DNA of 44,800 nucleotides from CAYXVF01 sp964468125 (GTDB taxonomy: Bacteria; Myxococcota; XYA12-FULL-58-9; CAYXVF01). The DNA is taken from NCBI GenBank assembly GCA_964468125.1, contig CAYXVF010000048.1, forward strand, positions 1-44,800, read 5' to 3'. Of the stretch, positions 33,011 to 42,430 are shown one piece after another. The position numbers and the translations under genes were made by a program. Numbering within the stretch: the first letter of the stretch is position 1; every line of letters begins with the position of its first letter. The notes beneath the pieces were generated by a model that was given only the letters and a program-made list of their open reading frames with translations, made no database searches and was not told where the DNA came from.

Positions 33011-33745
33011 TTACTTGATTTCACCGACCGCGCGCTGCGTGGTCTGGTCCATGAGTGACATTCCCCGATGAAACATCTCGTAGGCGCGAGCGACCCAGAT
33101 CATCTCGGTCATCGATTCGACCACGCTCACATTGCTGCCTTCGAGCGCACCGACTTCGAGCAACTCGGTGGAAGCGATCGGCTCAGCGGCCTGCGGGGCC
33201 TCAAAGCGGGTAGAGCCCACTGGCTGGAGGAGCTCCGGGCGCTCGAAGCGAACGCGGCGGATCTTCCCGATGACCTCGGGCTCGTTCGCGTCCATTCGTG
33301 AGTCGTTTTCCCTCAAGACTCGACCCGACTCGTCGATGCGAACGTTGGAACCGGGCTGGACGGTGATGGGCCCCGAGTCGGAGAGGATGGGAAGACCGTC
33401 AGCGGTGACTAGAATGCCGCCGTCGTCGAGACGGAATGAGCCGGCGCGGGTGTACTGCTCGCGTCCGGCCTCCGCCTCGACCACGAAGAACGAGTCATCA
33501 CGGATGGCGAGATCGAGCGGGTTGCCCGTGTGTTGAATCGGCCCCTTTCCGTGATCGGCACCAATCCGGTCCACCACCACCTGCCGATTCATCTCCGAAT
33601 CCGCCTGACGTTGGACCTCGCGAAAAGTCGCCACCTGCTGCTTGAAACCCGTCGTCGAGACGTTCGCGAGGTTATGCGAGATGGCATCCATCGCGTGGAT
33701 GTGAGCCATTGCACCCGCGGCCGCGGTGTAGAATCCATCAGACAT
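33011..33745 (-). CDS. flgF: proximal rod protein FlgF
   Basis: A 244-residue rod subunit of the FlgF/FlgG family. Features: GFYTAAAGAMAHIHAMDAIS, HNLANVSTTGFKQQ, and the C-terminal LEGSNVSVVESMTEMIWVAR followed by YEMFHRGMSLMDQT. The central segment between them is FlgF-like in length. It begins 8 nt inside the end of fliA and is 10 nt upstream of flgG. Confidence 0.94.
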   Translation of the reverse strand: MSDGFYTAAAGAMAHIHAMDAISHNLANVSTTGFKQQVATFREVQRQADSEMNRQVVVDRIGADHGKGPIQHTGNPLDLAIRDDSFFVVEAEAGREQYTRAGSFRLDDGGILVTADGLPILSDSGPITVQPGSNVRIDESGRVLRENDSRMDANEPEVIGKIRRVRFERPELLQPVGSTRFEAPQAAEPIASTELLEVGALEGSNVSVVESMTEMIWVARAYEMFHRGMSLMDQTTQRAVGEIK

Positions 33746-34439
33746 CGTCCTTCCCCCGAATTCCCGCGCGGCGCAGATGGGTCCGAAGCTTCAGTGTCGC
33801 CTCGGTCAGGATCTGAGATACTCGCGACTCGCTGACTTCGAGAATCGTTCCGATGTCTTTCAGAGTCAGGTCTTCGTAGTAATAGAGGGTGAGGACCTGT
33901 TGGTGCCGAGGCTTCAACTGCTCGATAGCACGAGTGATCGCGTCCACGAGCTCTAGCCGAGAGAGGGTCTCCGTCGGTAGAGCCTCGTTCGATTCCGGCT
34001 CGAACAGCTCGTTCAAGCCTACGGTTTGCACAGGCGTCAGTCGCTCAAAGCGTTCACGTAGCTCCAACACATCAATCTCCAACTCCGCGGCGATCTCCTC
34101 CTCCTCAGGCTCCCGTTTGAGCCTAGTGGTGAGTGTCGCAATGGTTTCTTCCAGCTTCTTTCCTTCGCTCCGTGCATCCCTGGCCATCAGGTCCCGCCGA
34201 CGGAGCTCGTCGAGAATCGCGCCCCGGATTCGGGACGAGGCGAACTTGTCGAACGCGATGCCGCGCGCGGGCTCGTAGCGATGCGCCGCCTCGAGGAGTC
34301 CGACCATCCCCGCGCTCACGACCTCCTCCGCCAACACATGGGACGGCAACCGACGCAGGAAGCCCTTAGCGATCCGATAGACCAGCTTCATGTAGGGGCG
34401 TACGTCGACGGGTCCCCGCTCTGGCGCGTAGGCGGTCAC
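33738..34439 (-). CDS. fliA: flagellar sigma factor FliA (sigma-28)
   Basis: A 233-residue sigma factor directing RNA polymerase to late flagellar genes. Region 2 (about 12-80) includes VSAGMVGLLEAAHRYEPARG and FDKFASSRIRGAILDELRR. Region 3 follows, and region 4 (about 180-225) includes LYYYEDLTLKDIGTILEVSE and SRVSQILTEA. The start is taken as GTG 34439, which overlaps the flhG stop as GTGA and has AAGGA at good spacing; an ATG at 34454 would add five residues. Its antagonist flgM and two matching promoters are in this window. Confidence 0.95.
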   Translation of the reverse strand: MTAYAPERGPVDVRPYMKLVYRIAKGFLRRLPSHVLAEEVVSAGMVGLLEAAHRYEPARGIAFDKFASSRIRGAILDELRRRDLMARDARSEGKKLEETIATLTTRLKREPEEEEIAAELEIDVLELRERFERLTPVQTVGLNELFEPESNEALPTETLSRLELVDAITRAIEQLKPRHQQVLTLYYYEDLTLKDIGTILEVSESRVSQILTEATLKLRTHLRRAGIRGKDDV

Positions 34440-35305
34440 CGCTCTTCCTTCCACCCCAGCACCTTCTTCCAGAAGAGCTGAATGCCGCCGCTCGCCTCAT
34501 CGATCGGGTCCGCCAACAAGCGTCGGGCGATCTCCCGCAAGGCTTCGGCGGAGGCGGAGTCTGGGTTCGCGCGGACGACGGGCGTGCAGCTGCGCAGCGA
34601 CTTGTTCAGAGCGCCGTCTCTCGGGACGTAGCCGAGGTAGTCGACCGCGACGTTCAAGAAACGGTCGACGAGCGTCGCGATCTTTCGGTGGATCTCCTCG
34701 GCTTCCGAGGGATTCCGCACCATGTTCGCGACCAGGCGAACGCGTTTGGTCCCGTGCCGCTGCGCCAGGACTTTCACGCATGCGTAGGCATCCGCGAGGG
34801 AGGTGGGATCGGGAGTCGCGACCAAAACCACGGATTGGGCAGCGCCGGCGAAAGCCACTGCGTTCGAGCCGATTCCCGCGGCGGTATCGATGAGCGCGAG
34901 GTCGAAGTCGTCCTCGAGTGAGTCGATGGCCGAGAAGAGGCCGTAGCGGTCTGCATCAGCGAGGTTCGCGAGCTCGTAGCGTCCCGAGCACGCCGGCAGA
35001 ACCGCGACCGATTCGTTCGCGTAGCTCAAGACCTCGTCGATCGTCCGCGTGCCATCGAGCACGTCCATCACATTGCCGCGGGTCTGCAGCCCCAGCGCAA
35101 TATCGAGATTGGCGAGTCCGAGATCGCCGTCGATGGTCAAGACCTTTCGCCCGAGCTCTCCAAAGAGGAGCGCGAGGTTCGCGGAGATGCTCGTCTTTCC
35201 CACGCCGCCCTTGCCACTCGTCACGGCGATCACACGCGTCGCGGGGCTCGCGTCGAGCACAGCGTCGCCGCCCATCTTCCTCAGTGTTGCTGCCTGGTCA
35301 GTCAT
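34436..35305 (-). CDS. flhG: MinD-like ATPase FlhG (FleN)
   Basis: A 289-residue P-loop ATPase of the MinD/ParA group that limits flagellum number together with FlhF. It has the deviant Walker A SGKGGVGKTSISANLA (about 30-45), DGDLGLANLD, LIDTAAGIG and, further on, YVPRDGALNKSLRSCTPVV. It sits directly between flhF and fliA, the usual FlhF-FlhG-FliA order in polar flagellates. A C-terminal membrane-targeting helix may be formed by IQLFWKKVLGWKEER. Confidence 0.94.
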   Translation of the reverse strand: MTDQAATLRKMGGDAVLDASPATRVIAVTSGKGGVGKTSISANLALLFGELGRKVLTIDGDLGLANLDIALGLQTRGNVMDVLDGTRTIDEVLSYANESVAVLPACSGRYELANLADADRYGLFSAIDSLEDDFDLALIDTAAGIGSNAVAFAGAAQSVVLVATPDPTSLADAYACVKVLAQRHGTKRVRLVANMVRNPSEAEEIHRKIATLVDRFLNVAVDYLGYVPRDGALNKSLRSCTPVVRANPDSASAEALREIARRLLADPIDEASGGIQLFWKKVLGWKEER

Positions 35306-35315
35306 CGCCTCTTCC

Positions 35316-36521
35316 TCAGGACGCTGCCGCGTAGCTCGGTGTGTAGTTCAGCGCGTCGTAGACCGGGTTGATCACCCGCAAGGCGAGCTCTCGAGGGTTT
35401 GCCACCTCGATGTCCTCCGGTACGCGCTGTCCATGAGTGGTGTAAGAAACGGGTAGGTCCCCGCGCATGGAAACGTTGACGACGGCCCCAAAGACCGATG
35501 CCTCGTCGAGCTTGGTCACGACCACGGACCGAGGCCGAAGGGCCTTGTAGCGTTCGATGATGGTCCGTAGCTCAATGGAGCGGCCGGTCGCCGGAACCAC
35601 CAAGTGCGGCTCCACCGGAGTGCCGAGGATGAGTCGCTGCAGCGCGGAGACCGCCCGGTCGTCGTTGGGCCGTCGCCCAGCTGTATCGACCAGAACGAGG
35701 TCCGCACCTTTGAACTGATCGAGCGCGCGAAGGAAGCTCTCTCGGTCCGAGGCGACGCGCATCGGAACCCGCATCAACTCAGCGTAGCGTCGAAGCTGCT
35801 CTACCGCTCCGACCCGGAACGTGTCGTGCGTGACCACGCCTACGCGTTTGCCCTCGACGAGTGACGCCTTCGCCGCGAGCTTCGCGACGGTCGTCGTCTT
35901 CCCAACACCGGTGGGCCCCACCAGCATCAGGACCCGCGGGCCTCGACTCGGTTCGTAGGCGCGAATGCGCAAACGAATCGCCTCTGCGAGGGCCGCACGT
36001 TCCTGGTCCGGGCTGATGGCCCCCAAGGACGCCGCGGTGTTCAAGCGACTACGCGTTTCCTCTGCGAGGATCTCGATCAGCTCGGGGTCCACATCGGCCG
36101 CATGCAGCATTCGCTCGGTGAGCCCGTCCCCGGGCTTGACCGAAAGAAGCTGGCCCAGGAAGCGCTTCATCTCCGAGAGCTCGTGACGGACCGGCTCCGG
36201 TTCGTTGCGGTGCAGCTGACTGCGAATCGCACGGATCTCGTCCCAGAGCGGTCGCAGCTGCGTGCGAAACTCGGTTTCACTGATCTGAATCGTCTTCTCC
36301 GCGTCCCGCGGCGATGGTTCGGGCCGCGCCGCCGGTTGCGTGGCACGTGGCGACGCAGGAAGCGACGTGCTGTCATCGACGACCGTTAGCTCGATTTCGC
36401 CCCGGCCAAAGATCCCACCAACGCTTCGCGAGTTTAGGATGACCGCATCCGGTCCCAGCTCAGCTTTCACCTTCGCGAGCGCCTCCTTCATGGTCGGCGC
36501 GCGATACTTACGCACTTGCAC
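35316..36521 (-). CDS. flhF: SRP-type GTPase FlhF
   Basis: A 401-residue GTPase that sets flagellar position and often number. Residues 1-50 form the B domain (YRAPTMKEALAKVKAELGPD); a linker and N domain follow. The G domain has G1 GPTGVGKTT (202-210), DTFRVGAVEQLRRYAELM, G3 DTAGR and G4 TKLDEA. Start GTG 36521 has GGGAGG 8 nt upstream and overlaps the flhA stop by 14 nt. It suggests a polar or otherwise fixed flagellar site; inference from family. Confidence 0.95.
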   Translation of the reverse strand: MQVRKYRAPTMKEALAKVKAELGPDAVILNSRSVGGIFGRGEIELTVVDDSTSLPASPRATQPAARPEPSPRDAEKTIQISETEFRTQLRPLWDEIRAIRSQLHRNEPEPVRHELSEMKRFLGQLLSVKPGDGLTERMLHAADVDPELIEILAEETRSRLNTAASLGAISPDQERAALAEAIRLRIRAYEPSRGPRVLMLVGPTGVGKTTTVAKLAAKASLVEGKRVGVVTHDTFRVGAVEQLRRYAELMRVPMRVASDRESFLRALDQFKGADLVLVDTAGRRPNDDRAVSALQRLILGTPVEPHLVVPATGRSIELRTIIERYKALRPRSVVVTKLDEASVFGAVVNVSMRGDLPVSYTTHGQRVPEDIEVANPRELALRVINPVYDALNYTPSYAAAS

Positions 36522-38722
36522 GTGACAACCCTCCCGCTTCGGCGCTCTCTCCGATCACACCGAGCGAACGTAGCTCGACCCGCGGCTCGAGCTCTCGAAA
36601 GCTCAGCACCGGGACCCCTGGACTATTGCGATCAACAAACGCCGCCACCGCACGTCGAATGTCCGCTGCGGTGACGATCACTGGCATGACTTGCACCGAC
36701 CTGCTTTTGGCCAACGAGGCATCGAACTCACGCATCAATGCGCGAAGCTCCTCCGGATTGACCATCCCTGCCGCGCCGCCGGCTTGCATGCGGCGAAACA
36801 CGTCTTCGACCGTTGGCGCTAGTAGGAAAGCGTGCACGGCGCCGTCGTCGGCGAGATGCTTGGCGGTGAGCTGCTTGCTGAGGCGCTGTCGAACCAGCTC
36901 GATCAGGCCTTCCGCGTCCTTGGTACTCTCACCGTGATCCGCAAGCGCTTCGAGAATCGTGCGAAAGTCACGGATGGACACCCGTTCGTAGAGCAGGCCA
37001 CGAAGCACTCGAAGGAGCAGCCCTGGACTCACCACCGCAGGGATCGTTTCGTCCGCCAGTTTTCCGAGCTTCGGAGCATGAATGTCGAGGATCTCCTGCA
37101 GCTCACGCCGGCCGAGGATCTGATGCGCATGTGCACCGAGGAGCTCACCGAGGTGCGTGGCCGCGACCGTCGCCGGGTCCACGACTGTGTAGCCGTTCAA
37201 CTCCGCACGGTCCCGGTCTCCCGGCGAAATCCAGCGGGCGGGGAGCTCAAAGGCCGGCTCGATCACGTCCTCTCCCGGAAGCTCACTGGGGATGCCGCCG
37301 GGACTCATTGCGAGCACTTTGCTCACCCGGAGCTCGCTCTCGCCGATCGGATTGCCGGAGAGCAAAATGCGGTAGGCGCCCGGACGGAGCCGGAGATTGT
37401 CGCGCACGTGGATCGGCGGGACGATGATGCCCAGCTCACTCGCGATCTGCTTTCGAACGCCGGAGATACGCTTGAGCAAGGCGCCGTCGCGGTTCTCATC
37501 CACCAGCGGAACGAGCTCGAAGCCCACCTCGAGCTCGAGAAGCTCCATCGGTATCGACGCTTCGACCTCCTGCCGCTCCTGCTCCACCGGCGACAGCAGG
37601 GTCTCTTCCCTCGACTCGGCGTCTTCCGTCACGGACTCGGGAACCCGGCGGGCGAGCAACGCAAGCCCACCCGCGAGTGCGATGAACGCGAGGTGCGGCA
37701 TGCCTGGCACCAACGCCATCGCCCCCATCACCATCGCCGCCATGTTCAGGGTCTTTCGCGTTCCGAAGAGCTGGTGATGCACCGTCGAGCCGAGCGAGCC
37801 GCCAGCAGCCGCACGGGTCGTGACCAGACCGGCGGCGATCGACGTCAGCAGCGACGGGATCTGCGACACCAAGCCATCTCCAACCGTGAGATTGGTGTAG
37901 GTCGCCGCGGCCTCACCCGCGGCGAGGTCGTGCTGGAGGATACCAACGATGAGGCCGCCGACGATGTTGACGACCGTGATCACAACGCCGGCCACCGCGT
38001 CCCCACGCACGAATTTGCTCGCGCCGTCCATCGAGCCGTAGAAGTCGGCCTCCTGTTCGATCTGTCGACGGCGGTCACGGGCGTCACGCTCGTTGATCAG
38101 CCCGGCCGCGAGGTCCGCGTCGATCGCCATCTGTTTTCCGGGCATCGCATCGAGGGTGAACCGTGCCGACACCTCGGCGATACGACCCGCCCCCTTGGTC
38201 ACGACCACGAAGTTGATGACGACCAGAATGATGAAGACGATGATCCCGACGACCAGATTTCCACCCACGACGAACTGGGCGAAGGCCTCTATTACGTTCC
38301 CCGCCGCCGATGGACCCTCGTTGCCGCGAAGGAGGATGATGCGCGTGGAGGCGATGTTCAGCCCCAGGCGCATCAATGTCGAAAGGAGAAGAATCGACGG
38401 GAACGCGCTGAACTCCAGGGGCTTTTCGATGTGGAGAGAGAACAGAAAGACGATCAGGGACAAGCTCACCGAAACGGAGAGGAACAGATCGAGGAGAATC
38501 GCCGGGAGCGGGAGGATCATGACCCCGACCATTCCCAAAGTGGCGATGGCGAGCGCCGTCTCCGATCGGAAGCGAGGGGCAGACGAGGACCGACTCCCGA
38601 CACCACCGAGCACGCGGGTCTGAACCGGCCGGGGGGGTGCGTTTACGGCAGGGGTCGCGGCGGGCGCGCTAGGCNNNNNNNNNNGCGCTAGGCGCCTGCG
38701 TCGTTCCAAGCACGCTGCTCAT
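36508..38722 (-). CDS. flhA: flagellar export gate protein FlhA (contains assembly gap)
   Basis: FlhA is the proton-driven export channel component. The N-terminal membrane domain includes FPSILLLSTLMRLGLNIAST, the FHIPEP region VVTKGAGRIAEVSARFTLDA with MPGKQMAIDADL, and DGASKFVRGDAVAG. The cytosolic domain binds export substrates. The 10-N gap at 38675-38684 breaks the frame close to the start: from ATG 38722 the frame as written meets a TAG just past the gap. The same 9 bases, GCGCTAGGC, flank the gap on both sides. Merging them gives MSSVLGTTQAPSAPAATP and an uninterrupted frame of about 731 residues. ATG 38722 overlaps the flhB stop as ATGA. Confidence 0.94.
38675..38684. other. assembly gap (10 N) in flhA
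   Basis: Ten unresolved bases, flanked by GCGCTAGGC at 38666-38674 and again at 38685-38693. The identical flanks suggest two contig ends that overlap rather than missing sequence. Removing the gap and one copy (19 nt) makes the flhA length divisible by three and opens the frame. Confidence 0.9.
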
Positions 38723-39759
38723 GCCTCAGCCCTCCGCTTTCGCTGGTAGACAAAGGCCAAGACCTTCGCGACCGCCTGGAAGGCTTCGCCGGGCACGGAT
38801 CGGCCGACCTTTACATGACGATGCAGGAACCGCGCGAGTGGCGGCTCGGACACGATCGGAACTCCCGCGTCGGCTGCGATCTCACGGATGCGCATGGCGA
38901 CAGCGTCCGTGCCTTTGGCAACGACCCGCGGGGCAACCATCAACGACGCGTCGTATTTCAAAGCGACCGAGAAGTGCGTCGGATTGACTACGATCACATC
39001 CGACGTCGGAACCGCTCTGAGCGAGCGCTGCCGCACGAGCTCTACGGCCCGCGAGCGCCGCTTCGACTTCATCTGCGGATCGCCGTCGCTCTGCTTCTGA
39101 TCGTCACGCACCTCTTGGTGGGTCATCCGCATCTTCTTTTCGAGGCGAAACCAGGAGACCAGGTAGTCGACGATTCCGATGAGTAAGAACGTCGCGATCC
39201 CGGTCAGAGCGAGCGGCAAGAGTGTTGCGACGATCGGGCCGGGGCCTTCGCTCACGCTGACGTTCGTGATCAACGCCGGAATCGCCTGGTAAAGCAGGGC
39301 TCCACAGCTGGCGCTCATCAGCGTGATCTTCACCACCTGAAGACCCAGATTGATCAATCCCTCCAGCGACCCATACGTCTGCTGTAGCTTTGGAATGGGA
39401 TTGAGGCGGCTCGGGTCGACCTTCAGAGACTTCCAGAAGATCCGTCCCCGGCTCTGAAGCAGCCCTACCGCAAAGGCCGCGACAGCAACGGTCGTGCCCA
39501 TCGACAGAGCAACGAGGGCAAACGTCGCCCCCGTGTGGGCTAAGGTCGCCGGTAGGTCGATTCGATCGAGCGAGCCCAGCGTCCGCCGAGTTGCATCCAA
39601 AAGGCGCGCGCTCAAGACCGGCCATAGGCCAACCAGTGCCAGAAGCGCCGCCGTCAACCCCGCCACACCAGAGAGATCCCGACTGCGGGCGACCTCGCCC
39701 TGCTCCGCGAACCGCTCGCGCTGTCTCGAGGTAGCGGGAAGGGTCTTCTCCTGAGACAT
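38719..39759 (-). CDS. flhB: flagellar export switch protein FlhB
   Basis: A 346-residue FlhB. N-terminal four-helix membrane domain, then a cytosolic domain with the autocleavage motif NPTH at 259-262, preceded by RRSRAVELVRQRSLRAVPTS. The domain ends with family-typical VPGEAFQAVAKVLAFVYQRK. Self-cleavage switches export from hook to filament substrates. The start shares one base with the fliR stop (TGATG); its own stop overlaps flhA. Confidence 0.97.
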   Translation of the reverse strand: MSQEKTLPATSRQRERFAEQGEVARSRDLSGVAGLTAALLALVGLWPVLSARLLDATRRTLGSLDRIDLPATLAHTGATFALVALSMGTTVAVAAFAVGLLQSRGRIFWKSLKVDPSRLNPIPKLQQTYGSLEGLINLGLQVVKITLMSASCGALLYQAIPALITNVSVSEGPGPIVATLLPLALTGIATFLLIGIVDYLVSWFRLEKKMRMTHQEVRDDQKQSDGDPQMKSKRRSRAVELVRQRSLRAVPTSDVIVVNPTHFSVALKYDASLMVAPRVVAKGTDAVAMRIREIAADAGVPIVSEPPLARFLHRHVKVGRSVPGEAFQAVAKVLAFVYQRKRRAEA

Positions 39760-40508
39760 CAGCGAGCCCTCCCGTTGAGCACATCGAGTGCCACGTAGAT
39801 CGACTCGCCGGCGAGGTACGCAGCCTCACGGATGAGCGCCGGCGCGTAGCTCGAGAGCGCAAATAGACCGAAACCGATGGTGACCAGGAACCCGAGTGTC
39901 CAGGCGTTGAGCTGCGGAGCGACCTTCGTCAACAAGCCGAAGGTCAGCTGACTGGCGCAGGCCACCGCGACCAGGGGAAGCCCGATGCGCAGGCCCGCGG
40001 AGAAGACAAACGCGGCGTTCTCAAAGATGGCGCGAGAGATCTCCCCGATGCCGGTCACCTGCCCTGGCGGCTGCAGCTCGAAACTCGCGCGCAGAGCCCG
40101 AAACAGCTCCCGGTAGGCTCCGGATGCAAAGAGGATGATCCCAAAAACCGAGTTGAAGATCGCACTGACCGCGCCCGTCATCTCCTGGGTCCGCGGGTCT
40201 ACGAGCTGCTGAAAGCCGATCCCCATCTGCACGCCGATGAGCTCGCCTGCGACGAAGAGGGCAACACTCGCGACCCGAACGGTCATTCCCATCGCGAGCC
40301 CCACGATGAACTCGAGGAGAAGAGCCGATCCGACGAGCTCATCAAACTGCTCGCCGCGAAGAGTGCTCCCGAGCACGAGCGTCAGAGCCAACGTCGCCAT
40401 GCCGCGTACCTGCATCGGCGCGACCTCTGCGCTGAGCGTCGGAAGCCCCGCCAGCAGCCCAGTGACACGCGCGAGGGCGTAGCCGTATGGAGCGATCCAA
40501 GGGCTCAT
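39759..40508 (-). CDS. fliR: flagellar export protein FliR
   Basis: A 249-residue integral membrane export-gate subunit. It shows the start ALARVTGLLAGLPTLSAEVA, MGMTVRVASVALFVAGELIG, GIGFQQLVDPRTQEMTGAVS and the C-terminal ASQLTFGLLTKVAPQLNAWT block. FliR combines with FliP and FliQ into the helical export core. ATG 40508 overlaps the fliQ stop by 4 nt. Confidence 0.95.
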   Translation of the reverse strand: MSPWIAPYGYALARVTGLLAGLPTLSAEVAPMQVRGMATLALTLVLGSTLRGEQFDELVGSALLLEFIVGLAMGMTVRVASVALFVAGELIGVQMGIGFQQLVDPRTQEMTGAVSAIFNSVFGIILFASGAYRELFRALRASFELQPPGQVTGIGEISRAIFENAAFVFSAGLRIGLPLVAVACASQLTFGLLTKVAPQLNAWTLGFLVTIGFGLFALSSYAPALIREAAYLAGESIYVALDVLNGRAR

Positions 40509-40789
40509 CCGCCGATGCCTCCAGGACCCATCTTCGCGATCTCCTCGAAGAGCACGGTAGCGAACAGCGTAATGCGCTCGATCATCCACGGCGCCATCAA
40601 GAGAAGCGTCGTTCCCACTGCCAGGAGCTTGGGAACGAAAGCGATGGCGTTTTCCTGGATCTGAGTGGCAGCTTGGATCACGCTCACGACGAGCCCGACG
40701 CTCAGGCCAGCGCCGAGAATTGGCATCGCAAGCCAGGTCGCCAACCAGAGCATCTCTGTCACGAGATCGACGACGAAATCCGGAGTCAT
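40505..40789 (-). CDS. fliQ: flagellar export protein FliQ
   Basis: A 94-residue two-helix membrane protein of the export gate. Conserved features are LPILGAGLSVGLVVSVIQAA-like first helix end, TQIQENAIAFVPKLLAVG, and the second helix. Length is slightly over the usual 89-90. Start ATG 40789 overlaps the fliP stop by 4 nt; a longer frame start at 40828 lies inside fliP. Confidence 0.95.
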   Translation of the reverse strand: MTPDFVVDLVTEMLWLATWLAMPILGAGLSVGLVVSVIQAATQIQENAIAFVPKLLAVGTTLLLMAPWMIERITLFATVLFEEIAKMGPGGIGG

Positions 40790-41499
40790 GTGAAACTCCT
40801 CACCAGAGAGCCGGCGATCATGTGCCAACCGTCGGCTACGACGAAGAGCATGATTTTGATCGGCAGCGCGACGAGCGCCGGGGGCAGCATCACCATGCCC
40901 ATGGACATCAGGACGGATGCGACGACGAGGTCGAGGAGGAGAAAGGGCAGAAAGAGCATGAAACCCATCTCGAACGCGGTACGCAGCTCGGATATGACGA
41001 AGGCGGGCATCAGGAGCTGCAGCGATACGTCGGCGGGGGTTGCCGGGTCGGGCATGTCGCCGAGCTCGTAGAAGAGTTCGAGATCCTTCTCGCGCGTTTG
41101 CGAAAGCATGAAGCCGCGCACCGGCGGGATACTCGCTTCCACCATGGACTCAAGCTCGATTTCCCCGTCCAGGTAGGGCCGAAGGCCGTCCTCGTAGACG
41201 CGCTGACCCACCGGCGCCATCACGGCCATCGTTAGAAACAGCGCGAGACCGATCATGACCTGCTGCGGGGGCGCGCTCTGCACGCCCAAGGCGCTCTTGA
41301 GAAACGAAAGGACCACCACGATCCGAACGAAGCTCGACATCGTCAGCAACGCCGCTGGAGCGAGCGTCACCATCGTCATCAGAATGATGAGCTTCAGAGC
41401 GGTTCCCCCCTCCGCTGGCTCACCGATCGTGAGCTGAAGCGCAGGCTCCGCGGCGAGCACGATTTGCGGTGCGAAAGAGTGTGCGATCCACGTGTTCAT
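40786..41499 (-). CDS. fliP: flagellar export protein FliP
   Basis: A 237-residue export-gate subunit with a cleavable-like N-terminal hydrophobic stretch (1-18). Conserved blocks are MTMVTLAPAALLTMSSFVRI, VVLSFLKSALGVQSAPPQQV, MPAFVISELRTAFEMGFMLF and LVVASVLMSMGMVMLPP. It lies 7 nt after fliO and overlaps fliQ. Confidence 0.97.
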   Translation of the reverse strand: MNTWIAHSFAPQIVLAAEPALQLTIGEPAEGGTALKLIILMTMVTLAPAALLTMSSFVRIVVVLSFLKSALGVQSAPPQQVMIGLALFLTMAVMAPVGQRVYEDGLRPYLDGEIELESMVEASIPPVRGFMLSQTREKDLELFYELGDMPDPATPADVSLQLLMPAFVISELRTAFEMGFMLFLPFLLLDLVVASVLMSMGMVMLPPALVALPIKIMLFVVADGWHMIAGSLVRSFT

Positions 41500-41506
41500 C
41501 GTGTCC

Positions 41507-42430
41507 TCAGGCGATGTACTGGGTTGGGTTCACGGACTGCAGGACGGACTCGAAGTCTCGGGCGGCGCTCTCCTCGCGGAGTCGGAGAAGCCCTGCCACG
41601 TCTTCGGAAGCGTGCTCGTCCGCGGGACTGGGATCTTCCTCCGCCTCCGCTAGGATCGGAGCCTGCGCCGTCGCGTAGCCGAGGGAGCTCAAGAGCCGCA
41701 CCTCGCTGTCGCTTGCGGCGATGAGGAGCCGCTCGCCGCCCGCCTCGACGATGGCAAGTCGGTGCTTCGGACCGAGGGGCTTCACGGAGACGATCTCGAT
41801 CGCCCCGCCAGCAAGGTCCGGGAGGCCCCTCCGCCGGTTCATCCACCAAGCGACCGCGCCGAGGAGCACGAGCAGCGCGAGGACACCCAGAGTCCGAAGC
41901 AAGCTCGAGTCTTCATCGGAGCGAATACGATCGAGGCCGACCTTTGGGGGTGAGGGCTCCTGGACCGCGGGCTCCGCGGGAGAGGTGGTCCCGTCAACAC
42001 TCGACTCGCCCTTCTGCTCTGGCGAAGGGCCTGGAGCCTCGCGCACGCTCTTCGACTGTGCGGCGAGATCGCGTGCAACCGGCGACGGGAGCGCACTGAC
42101 TTCCGAGCGCGAGGCGCCTTCCTTGCGACGTGCCTTTGGTTTTCCCGCATAGCGCAGATGGTCGGCGAGCTTCGTGCTTCCGGGCTTCACCACGATGACC
42201 GCGCCGCGTTTGGCGTCGTAGCTCTGGAGGACGACCCCGCCCGTTTGCTGGTCCAAGGCAGTCACCGATGCACCTGGAACGAAGACGACATGGCGCTCAA
42301 CCGTGCGGTGGATCTCGCGCTTCTTCCAAAGCGCCCGGGGTCCACGAACTTCCAAGATACCGTCGACCACCCGGGTCGACAGCTCAGCGGGGGCCGCAAA
42401 TGTAGCGGCTGCGAGCACGAGCTCGATCAT
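41507..42430 (-). CDS. fliO: flagellar protein FliO, extended N-terminus
   Basis: A 307-residue protein in the fliN-fliP interval. Residues 15-95 form an exported beta-rich domain resembling an AMIN-type fold (LSTRVVDGILEVRGPR and VVFVPGASVTALDQQTGGVV). A Ser/Pro/Glu-rich linker (about 100-170) follows. The FliO core comes next: transmembrane helix near 180-198 (LLRTLGVLALLVLLGAVAWW) and the cytosolic domain IEIVSVKPLGPKHRLAIVEA with GGERLLIA. Canonical FliO is only about 100-150 residues, so the periplasmic part is an addition. FliO helps assemble FliP. It overlaps fliN by 4 nt. Confidence 0.85.
   Translation of the reverse strand: MIELVLAAATFAAPAELSTRVVDGILEVRGPRALWKKREIHRTVERHVVFVPGASVTALDQQTGGVVLQSYDAKRGAVIVVKPGSTKLADHLRYAGKPKARRKEGASRSEVSALPSPVARDLAAQSKSVREAPGPSPEQKGESSVDGTTSPAEPAVQEPSPPKVGLDRIRSDEDSSLLRTLGVLALLVLLGAVAWWMNRRRGLPDLAGGAIEIVSVKPLGPKHRLAIVEAGGERLLIAASDSEVRLLSSLGYATAQAPILAEAEEDPSPADEHASEDVAGLLRLREESAARDFESVLQSVNPTQYIA

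Noticed and set aside
36832..38691. A 619-codon open frame on the plus strand opposite flhA
   Set aside because: It runs through the N gap, is highly charged and low-complexity, and mirrors the conserved FlhA reading frame; it is a high-GC antisense shadow.
38685..38709. Alternative flhA start at 38709 across the N run
   Set aside because: It depends on the arbitrary 10-N length; the ATG at 38722 fits the flhB junction and the merged frame.
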